Shown here: positions 1-8,420 of the stretch, piece by piece
Layout: every line of letters begins with the position of its first letter
Numbering within the stretch: position 1 is the first letter of the stretch
Source of the DNA: Endozoicomonas sp965198415
GTDB lineage: Bacteria > Pseudomonadota > Gammaproteobacteria > Pseudomonadales > Endozoicomonadaceae
Length of the DNA stretch: 64,000 nt
Direction of reading: 5' to 3'
Assembly (NCBI GenBank): GCA_965198415.1
Contig: CBDAPN010000032.1
Location: 806,001 to 870,000 of the forward strand
Notes under the pieces: generated by a model
Seen by the model: only the letters and a program-made list of their open reading frames with translations
What the model was told of the DNA's origin: nothing
Databases searched by the model: none
Made by a program: the position numbers and the translations under genes

Positions 1-2967
1 CACCAATGCAGTGGTTTGCCCGGTGGTAACCCCAAGGTAACCTGAGTTTTCTGCAAATGTTGTCGCCACAAACGGCAGCTGTTCACCACTATCAACCTGC
101 TGATTATTATTGCCATCGAGCCAGGTCAGCACATGCCTACCCCCTGAGGCAATGGCGCTGTAGGTTCTCTGGTTAGTCAGGTCATTCAAAAGCGCTAACT
201 GTTCTCTGGCGTCCCAGATCGTAGCCAGTGAAGAGAGTGACTTTAACGAACCTTCTGCCGTTTTGCTGACTCCTAAGTCATCCGACGTGTAACGCTGAAC
301 CCTTGTTTGACCGGCGTTAGGGTCAAAAAACAGTTCCACAATTTTATCTGAGCTGTAGTCATCAAGCCGGGCATTCCCATTGCCGTCTTCACGAATGTGA
401 CCCCTGCTGTCAATAAACAGGGAGTGCAGCATCCCTCCCCAAGTGACCGACTGGCCATTTACATCCAGCTTAGGCTGAAACAGCGCCTGATAGACTGCCC
501 CGGTTCCGGTGGAACTGTTGGCAAACAGAGCAGCGTTGGTTGTGGAAGATACACGACTGGATATGTCTTCGAGCACTTGCCCAAGCTGACTGGTAAGCAA
601 GGTGGGGTTTCTGGCGAAAAAGTAGTTATCTGGCACACCGTCTGCTCCTAGAGCTCCGGTGAGGTTGTTGCGATTGTCCCACTCCCGACTGTCTACAGTG
701 CCGCCTGCATTGTGATTCGGGCTACCATCACCATCAAGGTCAGTGAAACCACCGTATTTAGCGGCAAGAAACAGCGGTTTGGGCAATACACCAGCGGTAG
801 AACCTGAGGCGGTGAAATCGGTAACTTGAAAGTCTGTGGTTCCTTTGTTGGCGAATTTTGTCTGTAAACCATCGCTGCTGCCGCTGCCTGTGATGGTGTA
901 CGAGAAACGCATATTCAAGCCTGCATACACCCCGTCCACCTGCACTGCTACTCTGATGTTGTTTTTATTGAAGCCAGTGGTTTTTAATACGCCGTCTGCC
1001 GTTTGATTGCATTGATCACCAACACAGAACTTAATTCTCGAAGAGGCGTCGTAGTCATAATCGTTCCCCCAGAGTGAATCTTCCCAGGTAAACAGCAACG
1101 ACCCTTGCACCACCTGCCCTGCCTCATTCAGTAACAGCTCCTCAACAACAACGTCGATGAGGCTACAATCGCTGCCGTTATCATTGCTGGGAAACGAGCC
1201 ACTGCCAAAACCTCTGCCGGTCTGACAAACCGGCTGAAAAGTCATAGCCTTGCCATCTGCGTTCAGGGTAAAACCCGGCATGGATTCAGCCAGCTCAATG
1301 GCATAGGTTTTGACTTTCTGGATACCGGCAAAGTCTGTGCGAAGGTCGGTGGTATTACCATGAAAAGCCAGACCAGCAACCTGATAACCACCTTCAAGCT
1401 GGGGTATTTCCGGACACAAACCAACCGCTTGCGATAAGCCCGATAAATACTTGGCCGTGCATTGTCGTGTAGCCCCCCCGACAAGGTACTGCCCGGCAAA
1501 GCTGCCACCGTACTCATAGTTACCCACTTCATCGGTTTTACTGTTAACTGAAGCGGTTCCACTCATACCCGGCAAGTCAGCACTGCTGGATAACTGATCG
1601 GTATCAAACGAGTTTAACCCGGTGGACAACACAATAATGGAACAGTTGGCACAGGCATTCTCTGCCCTCATAGGGTTCGCCCAGCTTGATCTGGATAAAT
1701 CACTGACAAAGGCGTTGTCATTGGTGGTATCAAAACTGCTGGTGGCGGTGCTTTTACCAGCAAAATAACGTAACGCCTCCAGATACAGCTCCGCCAGCGG
1801 ATTCCCCCACATGCTGCAATGTTTTGCAGAGTAGGTGTACCTGCTGGATTTAAACGTCGATACGCTGATGCCATAGGTATTACAGTCGGTGTATCGGTTT
1901 TGTGAAAAGCTGTATTTCGCCAGCCTGAACTGGTTGATGTTGTGAATGATGCCTTTAACGTTCGTGAACTGCCCGGAAGAGACATTGATTTCATCATCAG
2001 AGCTTTGCGCGTTCCCACCAATTTTGCCGATATTTTTACGCAACACGCCGCCGGAAATATTTTTATCGTAAGACCCACTGATTAAACCGAAACGAATATC
2101 GCCAGATTCACCGTACTGCTGCAGCAGGCCTGAGGGCTTACTGTTACCGTTACTGTAACGCTTGCAGCGAAGGGAGTTTTCGGCATCTTTGCTGGCAACA
2201 CAGGCTTCAACAAAAACGTTATTAGTTGCCAGTTCATAGCCCTTATTCGGACTGTTCAGCGCCCCCCACTGACACTGAGTAACCTCTGTAGATGCCCAGC
2301 GGGTCCAGGCTCCAAGGGCAACCCGTACTTCAGGTACACCGTTTTGTGCTCCGGCCACGTTGCAAAGACTGATTTCATTGACGTTATATGGGGTAAAATG
2401 ATTCGCCGGAATACCTGACTTTGTACTTCTATAGATCTTCACAAACGCATGCACATCCCGTGGAATGTAAGCGCGCTCAAGAAGGGTTTCACTGTCGGTG
2501 TCTGTTGAGCGTTTGCCACCAAAAAGAACTTTTCTGAGAATGTCCATGCGCGTCATGGTGGCCCAATTGAGAAAATTACCACTCCATGGAGCCTGCGCCG
2601 TAGTGCAAAAATGCCGATGATCGCCATTGGCCGGGGCCGATGGTTTGAACCGCCCGGCGGTGTATTGGTAGCACCAGTTACTGTCGAAATAGCCCAGATA
2701 GTCAAAGCTGTCGACATAGCTGGTATCAAGCTGCCCATCCCCATCAAGATCGGTGTAATCGCTGTAGGCTTTTTTAAATAACTCATGGTCGAGGGACAGC
2801 ACCAACATAACCAGTGGCTCAGATGTGTTACTGAGTAGTGGCGGTGTTGCCGCATAGTCGCTGGATACGGCCTTGGCACTTATTCGCACGCACACCAGCA
2901 TTAAAAGCACCGTGAGTAGCAGGGAGCATTTTATTTGGTTCAGAATTACGCTTGGTGAGGCCGCCAT
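1..2967 (-). CDS. pilY1: PilY1-type pilus tip protein, 3' end beyond window
   Basis: The frame is open from an ATG at 2967 to the window edge (989 codons, no stop), so only the C-terminus is missing. A strong Shine-Dalgarno AGGAGGTGATT sits directly before the ATG. The first 33 residues are a signal peptide ending near ISAKA. Residues 60-82 hold the family signature DHELFKKAYSDYTDLDGDG, which is rich in Asp and Gly like a calcium loop. Further on are LNWATMTRMD, the cysteine cluster ENACANCSIIVLSTG and another DLDGDG loop, as in long PilY1/tip-adhesin proteins. No DxSxS metal site typical of a von Willebrand A domain is visible in this part. It is the last gene of the minus minor-pilin operon, 12 bp after pilX. 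PilY1 proteins sit at type IV pilus tips and affect adhesion and retraction; that role is inferred here. Confidence 0.9.
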   Translation of the reverse strand, partial: MAASPSVILNQIKCSLLLTVLLMLVCVRISAKAVSSDYAATPPLLSNTSEPLVMLVLSLDHELFKKAYSDYTDLDGDGQLDTSYVDSFDYLGYFDSNWCYQYTAGRFKPSAPANGDHRHFCTTAQAPWSGNFLNWATMTRMDILRKVLFGGKRSTDTDSETLLERAYIPRDVHAFVKIYRSTKSGIPANHFTPYNVNEISLCNVAGAQNGVPEVRVALGAWTRWASTEVTQCQWGALNSPNKGYELATNNVFVEACVASKDAENSLRCKRYSNGNSKPSGLLQQYGESGDIRFGLISGSYDKNISGGVLRKNIGKIGGNAQSSDDEINVSSGQFTNVKGIIHNINQFRLAKYSFSQNRYTDCNTYGISVSTFKSSRYTYSAKHCSMWGNPLAELYLEALRYFAGKSTATSSFDTTNDNAFVSDLSRSSWANPMRAENACANCSIIVLSTGLNSFDTDQLSSSADLPGMSGTASVNSKTDEVGNYEYGGSFAGQYLVGGATRQCTAKYLSGLSQAVGLCPEIPQLEGGYQVAGLAFHGNTTDLRTDFAGIQKVKTYAIELAESMPGFTLNADGKAMTFQPVCQTGRGFGSGSFPSNDNGSDCSLIDVVVEELLLNEAGQVVQGSLLFTWEDSLWGNDYDYDASSRIKFCVGDQCNQTADGVLKTTGFNKNNIRVAVQVDGVYAGLNMRFSYTITGSGSSDGLQTKFANKGTTDFQVTDFTASGSTAGVLPKPLFLAAKYGGFTDLDGDGSPNHNAGGTVDSREWDNRNNLTGALGADGVPDNYFFARNPTLLTSQLGQVLEDISSRVSSTTNAALFANSSTGTGAVYQALFQPKLDVNGQSVTWGGMLHSLFIDSRGHIREDGNGNARLDDYSSDKIVELFFDPNAGQTRVQRYTSDDLGVSKTAEGSLKSLSSLATIWDAREQLALLNDLTNQRTYSAIASGGRHVLTWLDGNNNQQVDSGEQLPFVATTFAENSGYLGVTTGQTTALV

Positions 2968-2979
2968 AATCACCTCCTG

Positions 2980-3540
2980 TTAACTGTTCTTTTTATAAGA
3001 CGACTGCAACATAACCCGGGAATCAGCCGAACCACCTCTTGCTAACACAGTGATTCGATAAAACAGCGCCCAATCTCCACGGTTCGCGGGGTCTGGCAAA
3101 GGTCCTTGGGGCTCTTTGGCGATATAGCAGCGAAATTCGATAATGTATTTTGCCTGTGCCGACAGTCCACTGATGGAGACAGCGGTCAGGCGGTGTAAAG
3201 TGCTATCGCTCCAAAGCGTTGCATTTAGCCAGGGTTTGACAATACCCGGCTCACAACTTCCAACGTCGTTTATATTCTTCCCGGAAAAACAATAGCCATC
3301 GTCACAGTCGGCATTAAAAGCGGATAAACTCAGATTATTGGTAGCAATAAAGTTTTCCGCTTCTTTTAATGCGGCCTCCGCCGCATAAAAAGACATCTGC
3401 TGATCCTGATAATTGCCACTCATTTTTTCTTCTAGTGTGGCCATTTTCATGCCGGTCAACCCGGCTACGGTAATGACCAACAGCAAAACAAGCGTAACCA
3501 GCAAAACGCTGCCGTTATTAAAACCGCGGTGGTTCATCAT
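2980..3540 (-). CDS. pilX: type IV pilus minor pilin PilX
   Basis: The 186-residue protein starts with the PilX N-terminal pattern: a short basic leader, a Gly, then a hydrophobic helix (residues 12-30) without Glu5, followed by TLEEKMSGNYQDQQMSFYAAEAALKEAE. The EKM, AAEAAL and EAE elements are typical of PilX. Its ATG overlaps the stop of pilW (ATGA), so translation is probably coupled. A cysteine-rich middle (CDDGYC, CEPG) may form disulfides. It is expected to help prime pilus assembly together with FimT, PilV, PilW and PilY1. The identification rests on the N-terminal domain and the gene order. Confidence 0.9.
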   Translation of the reverse strand: MMNHRGFNNGSVLLVTLVLLLVITVAGLTGMKMATLEEKMSGNYQDQQMSFYAAEAALKEAENFIATNNLSLSAFNADCDDGYCFSGKNINDVGSCEPGIVKPWLNATLWSDSTLHRLTAVSISGLSAQAKYIIEFRCYIAKEPQGPLPDPANRGDWALFYRITVLARGGSADSRVMLQSSYKKNS

Positions 3541-4577
3541 AATCCACGGTTCCTGAGTTTTATGGTTTTCATAAAACTTCTGCGCACGTATTGATCCGTT
3601 GGCAAAATCTGTTGCCCGGCAAAAAAATAAGCCTGAGCTTCAGGGGCTACTTCATGAAAACTGCGTATCAGCAACTCAAACTTGACACTGATGACTCGTA
3701 GCCACTCATCGCTGTATGGTGTAATCGCGCTAGCTGGTAAGTATTGATTTGCGACACCATCGCTGTTCGTATCCACCCCATAGCGAACGCTAAAAGCTTC
3801 AACGCCCTCCACCAGTGGCTCGGCATTGACGCTGCGACCATTTGGAATCTCCCCAGCGAGTTTTCGATACAGTGTTGGAATGTTATTACTATTACGCACA
3901 TAAAAAGCGTAGGACTGTAACGGTACCAGTGTTGAATCGGTGTGATTAAAAGTACCGGAATCTGCGCTACTGCCATGGCAGTTAAAATCACCCTGCAACT
4001 GACTTATGCAGTTGTAAAGGCTACCCGCTGAAGCCTCTGGATGCGTCACTACGGTGTTTTCGGTAGCGTCTCCGGCACGAAACACTGATACCTGCGCGCA
4101 ATCGGATGCGATCAACGCCAAAAGGTCGCCTTTGTTGTAAGTGTGACCGGAGGTGAGGGAGACAGTTGCCGAGCCGGTATTATGAGCGCTGACAAGCTTT
4201 TCTTCGGTACCATCAATGCTATGGAGAATAATCGCCTCAGAAATGGCGTTTGTATCCAGCTCTGTTTTTACACTGGTGGAGGGAATGCCCAGTATTCCCT
4301 TGTCAAAATGCATCATCCAGAGTCGCATATTGTTTTCGGTGTAGAGCAGGTTTGCCAGCTTGGTCTGCACCGGACAACCCGTATAGGCAGCAGTGCTGAT
4401 GCTTTGAGTCAAAATATCCAGCGCCAGTCGTGCGTTTTCCTGAATTCTTGCCTGTTCATCCTGCAGTGCCCAAGAGCGGCTGGATGACAACACCAAATGC
4501 CCCACACCAGCAAAGAGCACTAACCCCAATACCAGAGCAATCATCAACTCAGCCAAAGCAAAGCCCCGGGCTTTCAT
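3537..4577 (-). CDS. pilW: type IV pilus minor pilin PilW
   Basis: The 346-residue protein has a class III prepilin signal: a short basic leader MKARG, then FALAELMIALVLGLVLFAG with Glu at mature position 5, cleaved by PilD. The following segment (SSSRSWALQDEQARIQENAR and LDILTQSISTAAYTGC) matches the PilW family. Late in the protein is VEGVEAFSVRYGVDTNSDG, a region also typical of PilW, with a possible calcium-binding Asp loop. It overlaps pilV upstream and pilX downstream by 4 bp each, showing tight coupling. Length is normal for PilW. Confidence 0.92.
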   Translation of the reverse strand: MKARGFALAELMIALVLGLVLFAGVGHLVLSSSRSWALQDEQARIQENARLALDILTQSISTAAYTGCPVQTKLANLLYTENNMRLWMMHFDKGILGIPSTSVKTELDTNAISEAIILHSIDGTEEKLVSAHNTGSATVSLTSGHTYNKGDLLALIASDCAQVSVFRAGDATENTVVTHPEASAGSLYNCISQLQGDFNCHGSSADSGTFNHTDSTLVPLQSYAFYVRNSNNIPTLYRKLAGEIPNGRSVNAEPLVEGVEAFSVRYGVDTNSDGVANQYLPASAITPYSDEWLRVISVKFELLIRSFHEVAPEAQAYFFAGQQILPTDQYVRRSFMKTIKLRNRGL

Positions 4578-5074
4578 AAGACGCTCCTAAGAACCACATC
4601 ACTTTGGGGAAAGCGACTGCTTGTATCCACAAAGCTCAGGCGCACTGTGTACGTGCGTAAACCACCGCTATCAAGATACGTGATCGTCCCTTGGCTACCC
4701 GGAATCTGACAGGCCAGTTGAAACTTCCATTGAAGAATGTCGTATGCTGCTATTTCTGCTGTCGTGCAACTGCCTGCTTCACAACGATTTGGGTACTCCT
4801 CTGCCAAACACTGGCTAAACGCAAAATCCGTCGCACTTGCCTGATAATTACTGCCCGTTTTAGCTAACTGGCTGTTTGCCTGAATGCGATCAAGCATATC
4901 GGCGGCCAGCAATGTGGCCTGAGAGTGGACGTAGGCAGAGTGGTTATACTGCAAACTGCGGTTGTGCAGCGCAACCATGCCCAGAACCCCAATGGCAATG
5001 ATCAGCAAGCTGATCAACACCTCAATCAACCCTACACCGTGCTGGTTGCAGAGTGATCTCATTCTTAACTGCAT
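4574..5074 (-). CDS. pilV: type IV pilus minor pilin PilV
   Basis: The 166-residue protein carries a prepilin cleavage site after NQHG, then VGLIEVLISLLIIAIGVLGMVALHNRSLQ, with Glu5 and the IGVLGMVAL stretch characteristic of PilV/GspI-type minor pilins. Residues near 45-60 (QATLLAADMLDRIQANSQ) match the next PilV block. It overlaps the end of fimT by 10 bp and the start of pilW by 4 bp. The role is in the tip-initiating minor pilin complex of the inner membrane and periplasm. Confidence 0.9.
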   Translation of the reverse strand: MQLRMRSLCNQHGVGLIEVLISLLIIAIGVLGMVALHNRSLQYNHSAYVHSQATLLAADMLDRIQANSQLAKTGSNYQASATDFAFSQCLAEEYPNRCEAGSCTTAEIAAYDILQWKFQLACQIPGSQGTITYLDSGGLRTYTVRLSFVDTSSRFPQSDVVLRSVL

Positions 5075-5685
5075 GCGTCCAGCTCCTCTACACGCATGCG
5101 CCCGGACCTACTGATCACAATGGCGACTGGCTGCTGGCTGCTGCCCGTTTGATCACAAACTTTGAACGTACCGGCCTGTTTGGTCTGCCCACGGCTATTG
5201 AAACGCAGGCTATACCCTCGATTCCAGGCGATGGAAAGCAGTTCTGAAGGCTCGCTCACACGCCTTAGTAAAACGTCGTTATCGTTTAACAAGCCGTCTT
5301 CTGCAGCATCAGTAAAAATTAACCAGCCGCTTTGCCAGCCGGTACTGGCTGTATTGCACGTCTGATTGTTCACCGTGCCGCATAGCGCCACCGTCTGTCG
5401 TCGCTTAATGGCTTCAGAGCGAGCCAGCATAATGCTGCCGTACAACTCATCAGCAACATTGGCGATGCGGTTAGTTATAATGAGGCCTTTTAATGGGGGG
5501 GCTGAGGCGGCGATTAAAATAACAAAGACGGATAAAGTAACCATAAGTTCAACCAGCGACAAACCAGTAATTTTTTTTGAGGATGAACAAGAGTCAGCAG
5601 AAGGGAAATTACGACAAAAGCCTTCTAAACCATAGGCATGTGGGCAGCATTTCAAGCCATGATATCGGTCACCTTTACACTTCAT
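5065..5685 (-). CDS. fimT: FimT/GspH-type minor pilin (minus operon)
   Basis: This is the first gene of the minus operon. The mature protein begins after KKITG with LSLVELMVTLSVFVILIAA (Glu5 present). It continues with LYGSIMLARSEAIKRRQTVALCG, which is the GspH/FimT pattern, and ends with RSGRMRVEELDAC. I chose the ATG at 5685. A TTG at 5703 would add six residues, and either way the leader before the cleavage site is long (about 39 residues) and unusually Cys-rich for a prepilin. The long leader may be real or a non-canonical start may lie downstream. FimT homologues are minor pilins and some bind DNA for uptake; whether this one does cannot be seen. Confidence 0.85.
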   Translation of the reverse strand: MKCKGDRYHGLKCCPHAYGLEGFCRNFPSADSCSSSKKITGLSLVELMVTLSVFVILIAASAPPLKGLIITNRIANVADELYGSIMLARSEAIKRRQTVALCGTVNNQTCNTASTGWQSGWLIFTDAAEDGLLNDNDVLLRRVSEPSELLSIAWNRGYSLRFNSRGQTKQAGTFKVCDQTGSSQQPVAIVISRSGRMRVEELDACS

Positions 5686-5957
5686 AACCCATTCCCGGGG
5701 CAATCCATTCTGCCATCAGAAAACTTAATATTACTGACCAGTATCAAGCGCCTTTTTAGGAGCGGTTACGATTAATGTATTAGTGGTTTTTTGGACTGAC
5801 CAGTGGTTGTTAAAAGTGATAGGAAGCCATAAATAAACTCATTTTGTCGCCAAATAAACCCTTTTGTCTGAAAAAATTCGACGAAATAGAGACCTTATGA
5901 GCTAATCCGACTCAAATATCTAATCAAATAGTCAGCATTGAACGCACGACAAAAACC
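5686..5957. promoter_or_regulatory. divergent promoter region between the two minor-pilin operons
   Basis: The 272-bp gap holds the promoters for both operons. ACTGACCAGT occurs twice in the same orientation, at 5733-5742 and 5795-5804, 62 bp apart, which is about six helical turns. Each copy is nearly palindromic (8 of 10 bases). This suggests a shared regulator bound on one face of the DNA. No convincing sigma-70 or sigma-54 promoter could be assigned, so regulation is inference. Confidence 0.45.
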
Positions 5958-6434
5958 ATGCGAATACACCAAGGATTTACCCTGATCGAATTGATGATAA
6001 CTCTTGTCATCTTCAGCATTCTGGCGGCTATTACTTTTCCAAGTTTTGATCGCAGCATTCAAAATAACCGACTAACGTCGCAAACCAACCGACTGCTTGC
6101 CGCTTTCCAATTTGCCAGAAGCGAAGCGGCTGCCAATGGTTCTGAATTAGTAGTCTGCAGCTCCAGTGATGGGTCAACGTGTGACACCAGCAAATGGGCT
6201 AACGGTTTTATCATTCTCGATGAAAAAAACGTTGTTTTGCATACATTTGATGGGCTCAAAGGAGACAACAGGTTACTAGGCAGTTCGAAAATTACCTTTG
6301 ACAGTAAGGGCACCCTTGCAGCTCAAGTGCAGTTGAGCCTCTGTGACAAACGAGGAAAGGATTACGCCAAAGGCATCTTTATAAACGGCGCTGGTCAGAT
6401 AAGAACCGGAGGGGATGTCACATGCGGTCCATAA
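5958..6434 (+). CDS. fimT: FimT/GspH-type minor pilin (plus operon)
   Basis: The 158-residue protein begins MRIHQG then FTLIELMITLVIFSILAAI, a short leader with classical prepilin cleavage site and Glu5. The block LLAAFQFARSEAAANGSELVVCSS is the FimT/GspH signature. Two cysteines in the middle and two near the end could pair. It is the first gene of the plus operon and overlaps pilV by 13 bp. Compared with the minus-strand FimT it has a normal leader length. Confidence 0.9.
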   Translation: MRIHQGFTLIELMITLVIFSILAAITFPSFDRSIQNNRLTSQTNRLLAAFQFARSEAAANGSELVVCSSSDGSTCDTSKWANGFIILDEKNVVLHTFDGLKGDNRLLGSSKITFDSKGTLAAQVQLSLCDKRGKDYAKGIFINGAGQIRTGGDVTCGP

Positions 6435-6865
6435 AAAGTAACGGCTTTACTCTGATTGAAATCCTTGTTGCATTGCTGATTCTCAGCATCAGTTTACTGG
6501 GTATGGCCGGACTGCAACTGGTCAGTATGCAATCATCAAGCGGTGCCCTTTACCGCAGTCAAGCCAGTATGCTGGCCTACGATCTGGCCGAAAGAATGCG
6601 TCGCAACACCAAGCAGGCTGACTACTACCTCAACAAACTGAATGATAAGACCATTAAATCACCCGCCTGCCTGAGCTCCGGCTGCTCTGCACAAGATTTA
6701 GCAATTGAAGATATTCTGCAGTGGCGCACAAGCCTGCAAGATATAAAAGGCAATGCAGCTATCAGACGTAATAACCACCTGATAACCGTAACAATCAGCT
6801 GGAGCGAGAACCAATATGGTAATGGTTTGGCGAACCAGTCCTACACGATGACTTTTGAGCTGTAA
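6422..6865 (+). CDS. pilV: type IV pilus minor pilin PilV (plus operon)
   Basis: The 147-residue protein has the leader MRSIKSNG and mature start FTLIEILVALLILSISLLGM, followed by AGLQLVSMQSSSGALYRSQA and MLAYDLAERMRRNTKQAD, all typical of PilV. It overlaps fimT and lies 5 bp before pilW. It should act with the other minor pilins in the complex that initiates pili and carries PilY1. Confidence 0.92.
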   Translation: MRSIKSNGFTLIEILVALLILSISLLGMAGLQLVSMQSSSGALYRSQASMLAYDLAERMRRNTKQADYYLNKLNDKTIKSPACLSSGCSAQDLAIEDILQWRTSLQDIKGNAAIRRNNHLITVTISWSENQYGNGLANQSYTMTFEL

Positions 6866-6870
6866 GCATT

Positions 6871-7932
6871 ATGGAAAAATTCCAACCACAAAAAGGCTTA
6901 AGCCTTATTGAAGTGTTAATTGCCATGACACTCAGCTCCCTGCTTTTGCTGGGCGTTATGCGAATGTTTATGGACAGCTCACGTTCGAGCGCTTCCGATA
7001 TCGCATTGTCACAAGTACAAGACAGCGCTCGTATTGCCATGGAGATGATCAAACGTGATGTACGCATGGCCGGGTTTCGTGGGCGCTGTGTTATTGCTAA
7101 CGCTCCGACAACCAACGGATCTCTGGTCAATTTAGATAATCAGTCGGTGATTGGCGTAGAAGGCAATAAAACCAGTAGCGACTCGTTGGCAGTGCTCAGT
7201 GCAGAAGAGATGATGCGGCCAGATGTTTATGGGGATGCCAGCAGCACGTTAAACCCGGTTTACATCACCAACTTTAACAACGCTGGAAAAATTGAGTTCA
7301 ATAGAAATATTTGCTTCTCATCCACTGACGTATTTTTGGTTTCCGATTGTCGGCAACTGGCTGCCTTTTCTCCAAAGGAAGCACAACACGCCTGCAAGGA
7401 CGACCCTGCTGAAACAAAAACAACGGATAAGCTGACACCCATTGGAGCTAAAAAAGCTGAGGTCTCTTTTAAAGACTATACGGTTGCGCCTGAGTGCAGC
7501 GATGAAACTGATTTGACCACTTGCCCTACCTTGCATAATTTGGGCTCTACAACCGGCATAGTATACGACATTCGAAAAACAACACGATTAGGCTCCGATG
7601 GTAAGCCTCTATTTGCCTTGTTCCGTGCTGGTGAAGAGATGGTCGAGGGCATTGAAAATATGCAGGTTCTTTACGGCATAAGACAAGGCAATAAGATCGC
7701 CTACACCAAAGGTTGTACTCAGGCCAGTGTTAGCGCAGGTACTTGCAACCCCGGCAACACCACACACATTCAGGTCAGCCTGTTGGTTGCCTCCAGCAAC
7801 AATGTTTCTGACACCAATAAACAACAAACGTTCAATATCCTTAACCTTGCAGAGAATAAACAATTAACAACAAACGACAGGCGACTAAGAAGACTCTTTA
7901 TCACCACCATACAGCTGCGTAGTCAGAGGTGA
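6871..7932 (+). CDS. pilW: type IV pilus minor pilin PilW (plus operon)
   Basis: The 353-residue protein has prepilin signal QKG-LSLIEVLIAMTLSSLLLLGV with Glu5. It continues VMRMFMDSSRSSASDIALSQ and ARIAMEMIKRDVRMAGFRG, close to the PilW consensus. The segment MVEGIENMQVLYGIR late in the protein is again a PilW hallmark. Its stop overlaps the ribosome-binding region of pilX. It is about the same size as the minus-strand PilW but clearly divergent, so the two operons are not a recent duplication. Confidence 0.92.
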   Translation: MEKFQPQKGLSLIEVLIAMTLSSLLLLGVMRMFMDSSRSSASDIALSQVQDSARIAMEMIKRDVRMAGFRGRCVIANAPTTNGSLVNLDNQSVIGVEGNKTSSDSLAVLSAEEMMRPDVYGDASSTLNPVYITNFNNAGKIEFNRNICFSSTDVFLVSDCRQLAAFSPKEAQHACKDDPAETKTTDKLTPIGAKKAEVSFKDYTVAPECSDETDLTTCPTLHNLGSTTGIVYDIRKTTRLGSDGKPLFALFRAGEEMVEGIENMQVLYGIRQGNKIAYTKGCTQASVSAGTCNPGNTTHIQVSLLVASSNNVSDTNKQQTFNILNLAENKQLTTNDRRLRRLFITTIQLRSQR

Positions 7933-7937
7933 CTAGT

Positions 7938-8405
7938 ATGACCAAACGAAGGCAACACCAAGGCGAAAAACAACAGGGCGCCATTTTATTTATTTCGTTA
8001 ATTATTCTGCTGTTAATGACGATTGTGGCGGTTGGCAGTGTTCAACTTTCCACCATGGGGCAGCGGATATCAATGACCTACCAGCTGCAAAATACCTCTT
8101 TTCAGGTGGCAGAAAGCGCACTTAATAAAACTCAGCGTTTATTAGAAAGAAGCCCTTTTTCCCTGAACCAAGCGAATAATGGCACCTTACGCGAGACTTA
8201 CAAATACACCCCGGCAGGCTTGAAGGTGACAGCGACCACCACCACACAACTGCGAGAGAGAGTTTTAGACTCTGGCAACAGCCTTGGGGTTGGTAAAAGT
8301 TTGCCACAGATTTTCATCTATGAAACCCGTAGTACCACACAGATTGATGGTTACGACATTTCCACTGAGCTGGAACAGGGCTACCAAGCCAGAATACTGG
8401 AATAA
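7938..8405 (+). CDS. pilX: type IV pilus minor pilin PilX (plus operon)
   Basis: The 155-residue protein starts MTKRRQHQGEKQQG, followed by a hydrophobic helix AILFISLIILLLMTIVAVG without Glu5, then GQRISMTYQLQNTSFQVAES, as in PilX. I prefer the ATG at 7938 because AGAGGTGA lies 5 bp before it. A GTG at 7929 would overlap pilW. It lies 15 bp before pilY1. The function is inferred from family and position. Confidence 0.85.
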   Translation: MTKRRQHQGEKQQGAILFISLIILLLMTIVAVGSVQLSTMGQRISMTYQLQNTSFQVAESALNKTQRLLERSPFSLNQANNGTLRETYKYTPAGLKVTATTTTQLRERVLDSGNSLGVGKSLPQIFIYETRSTTQIDGYDISTELEQGYQARILE

Positions 8406-8420
8406 TTAGAAGTCAGTTTT

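Noticed and set aside
2553..2879. 108-residue minus-strand frame
   Set aside because: It is in a different phase from the long pilY1 frame and is a shadow of it.
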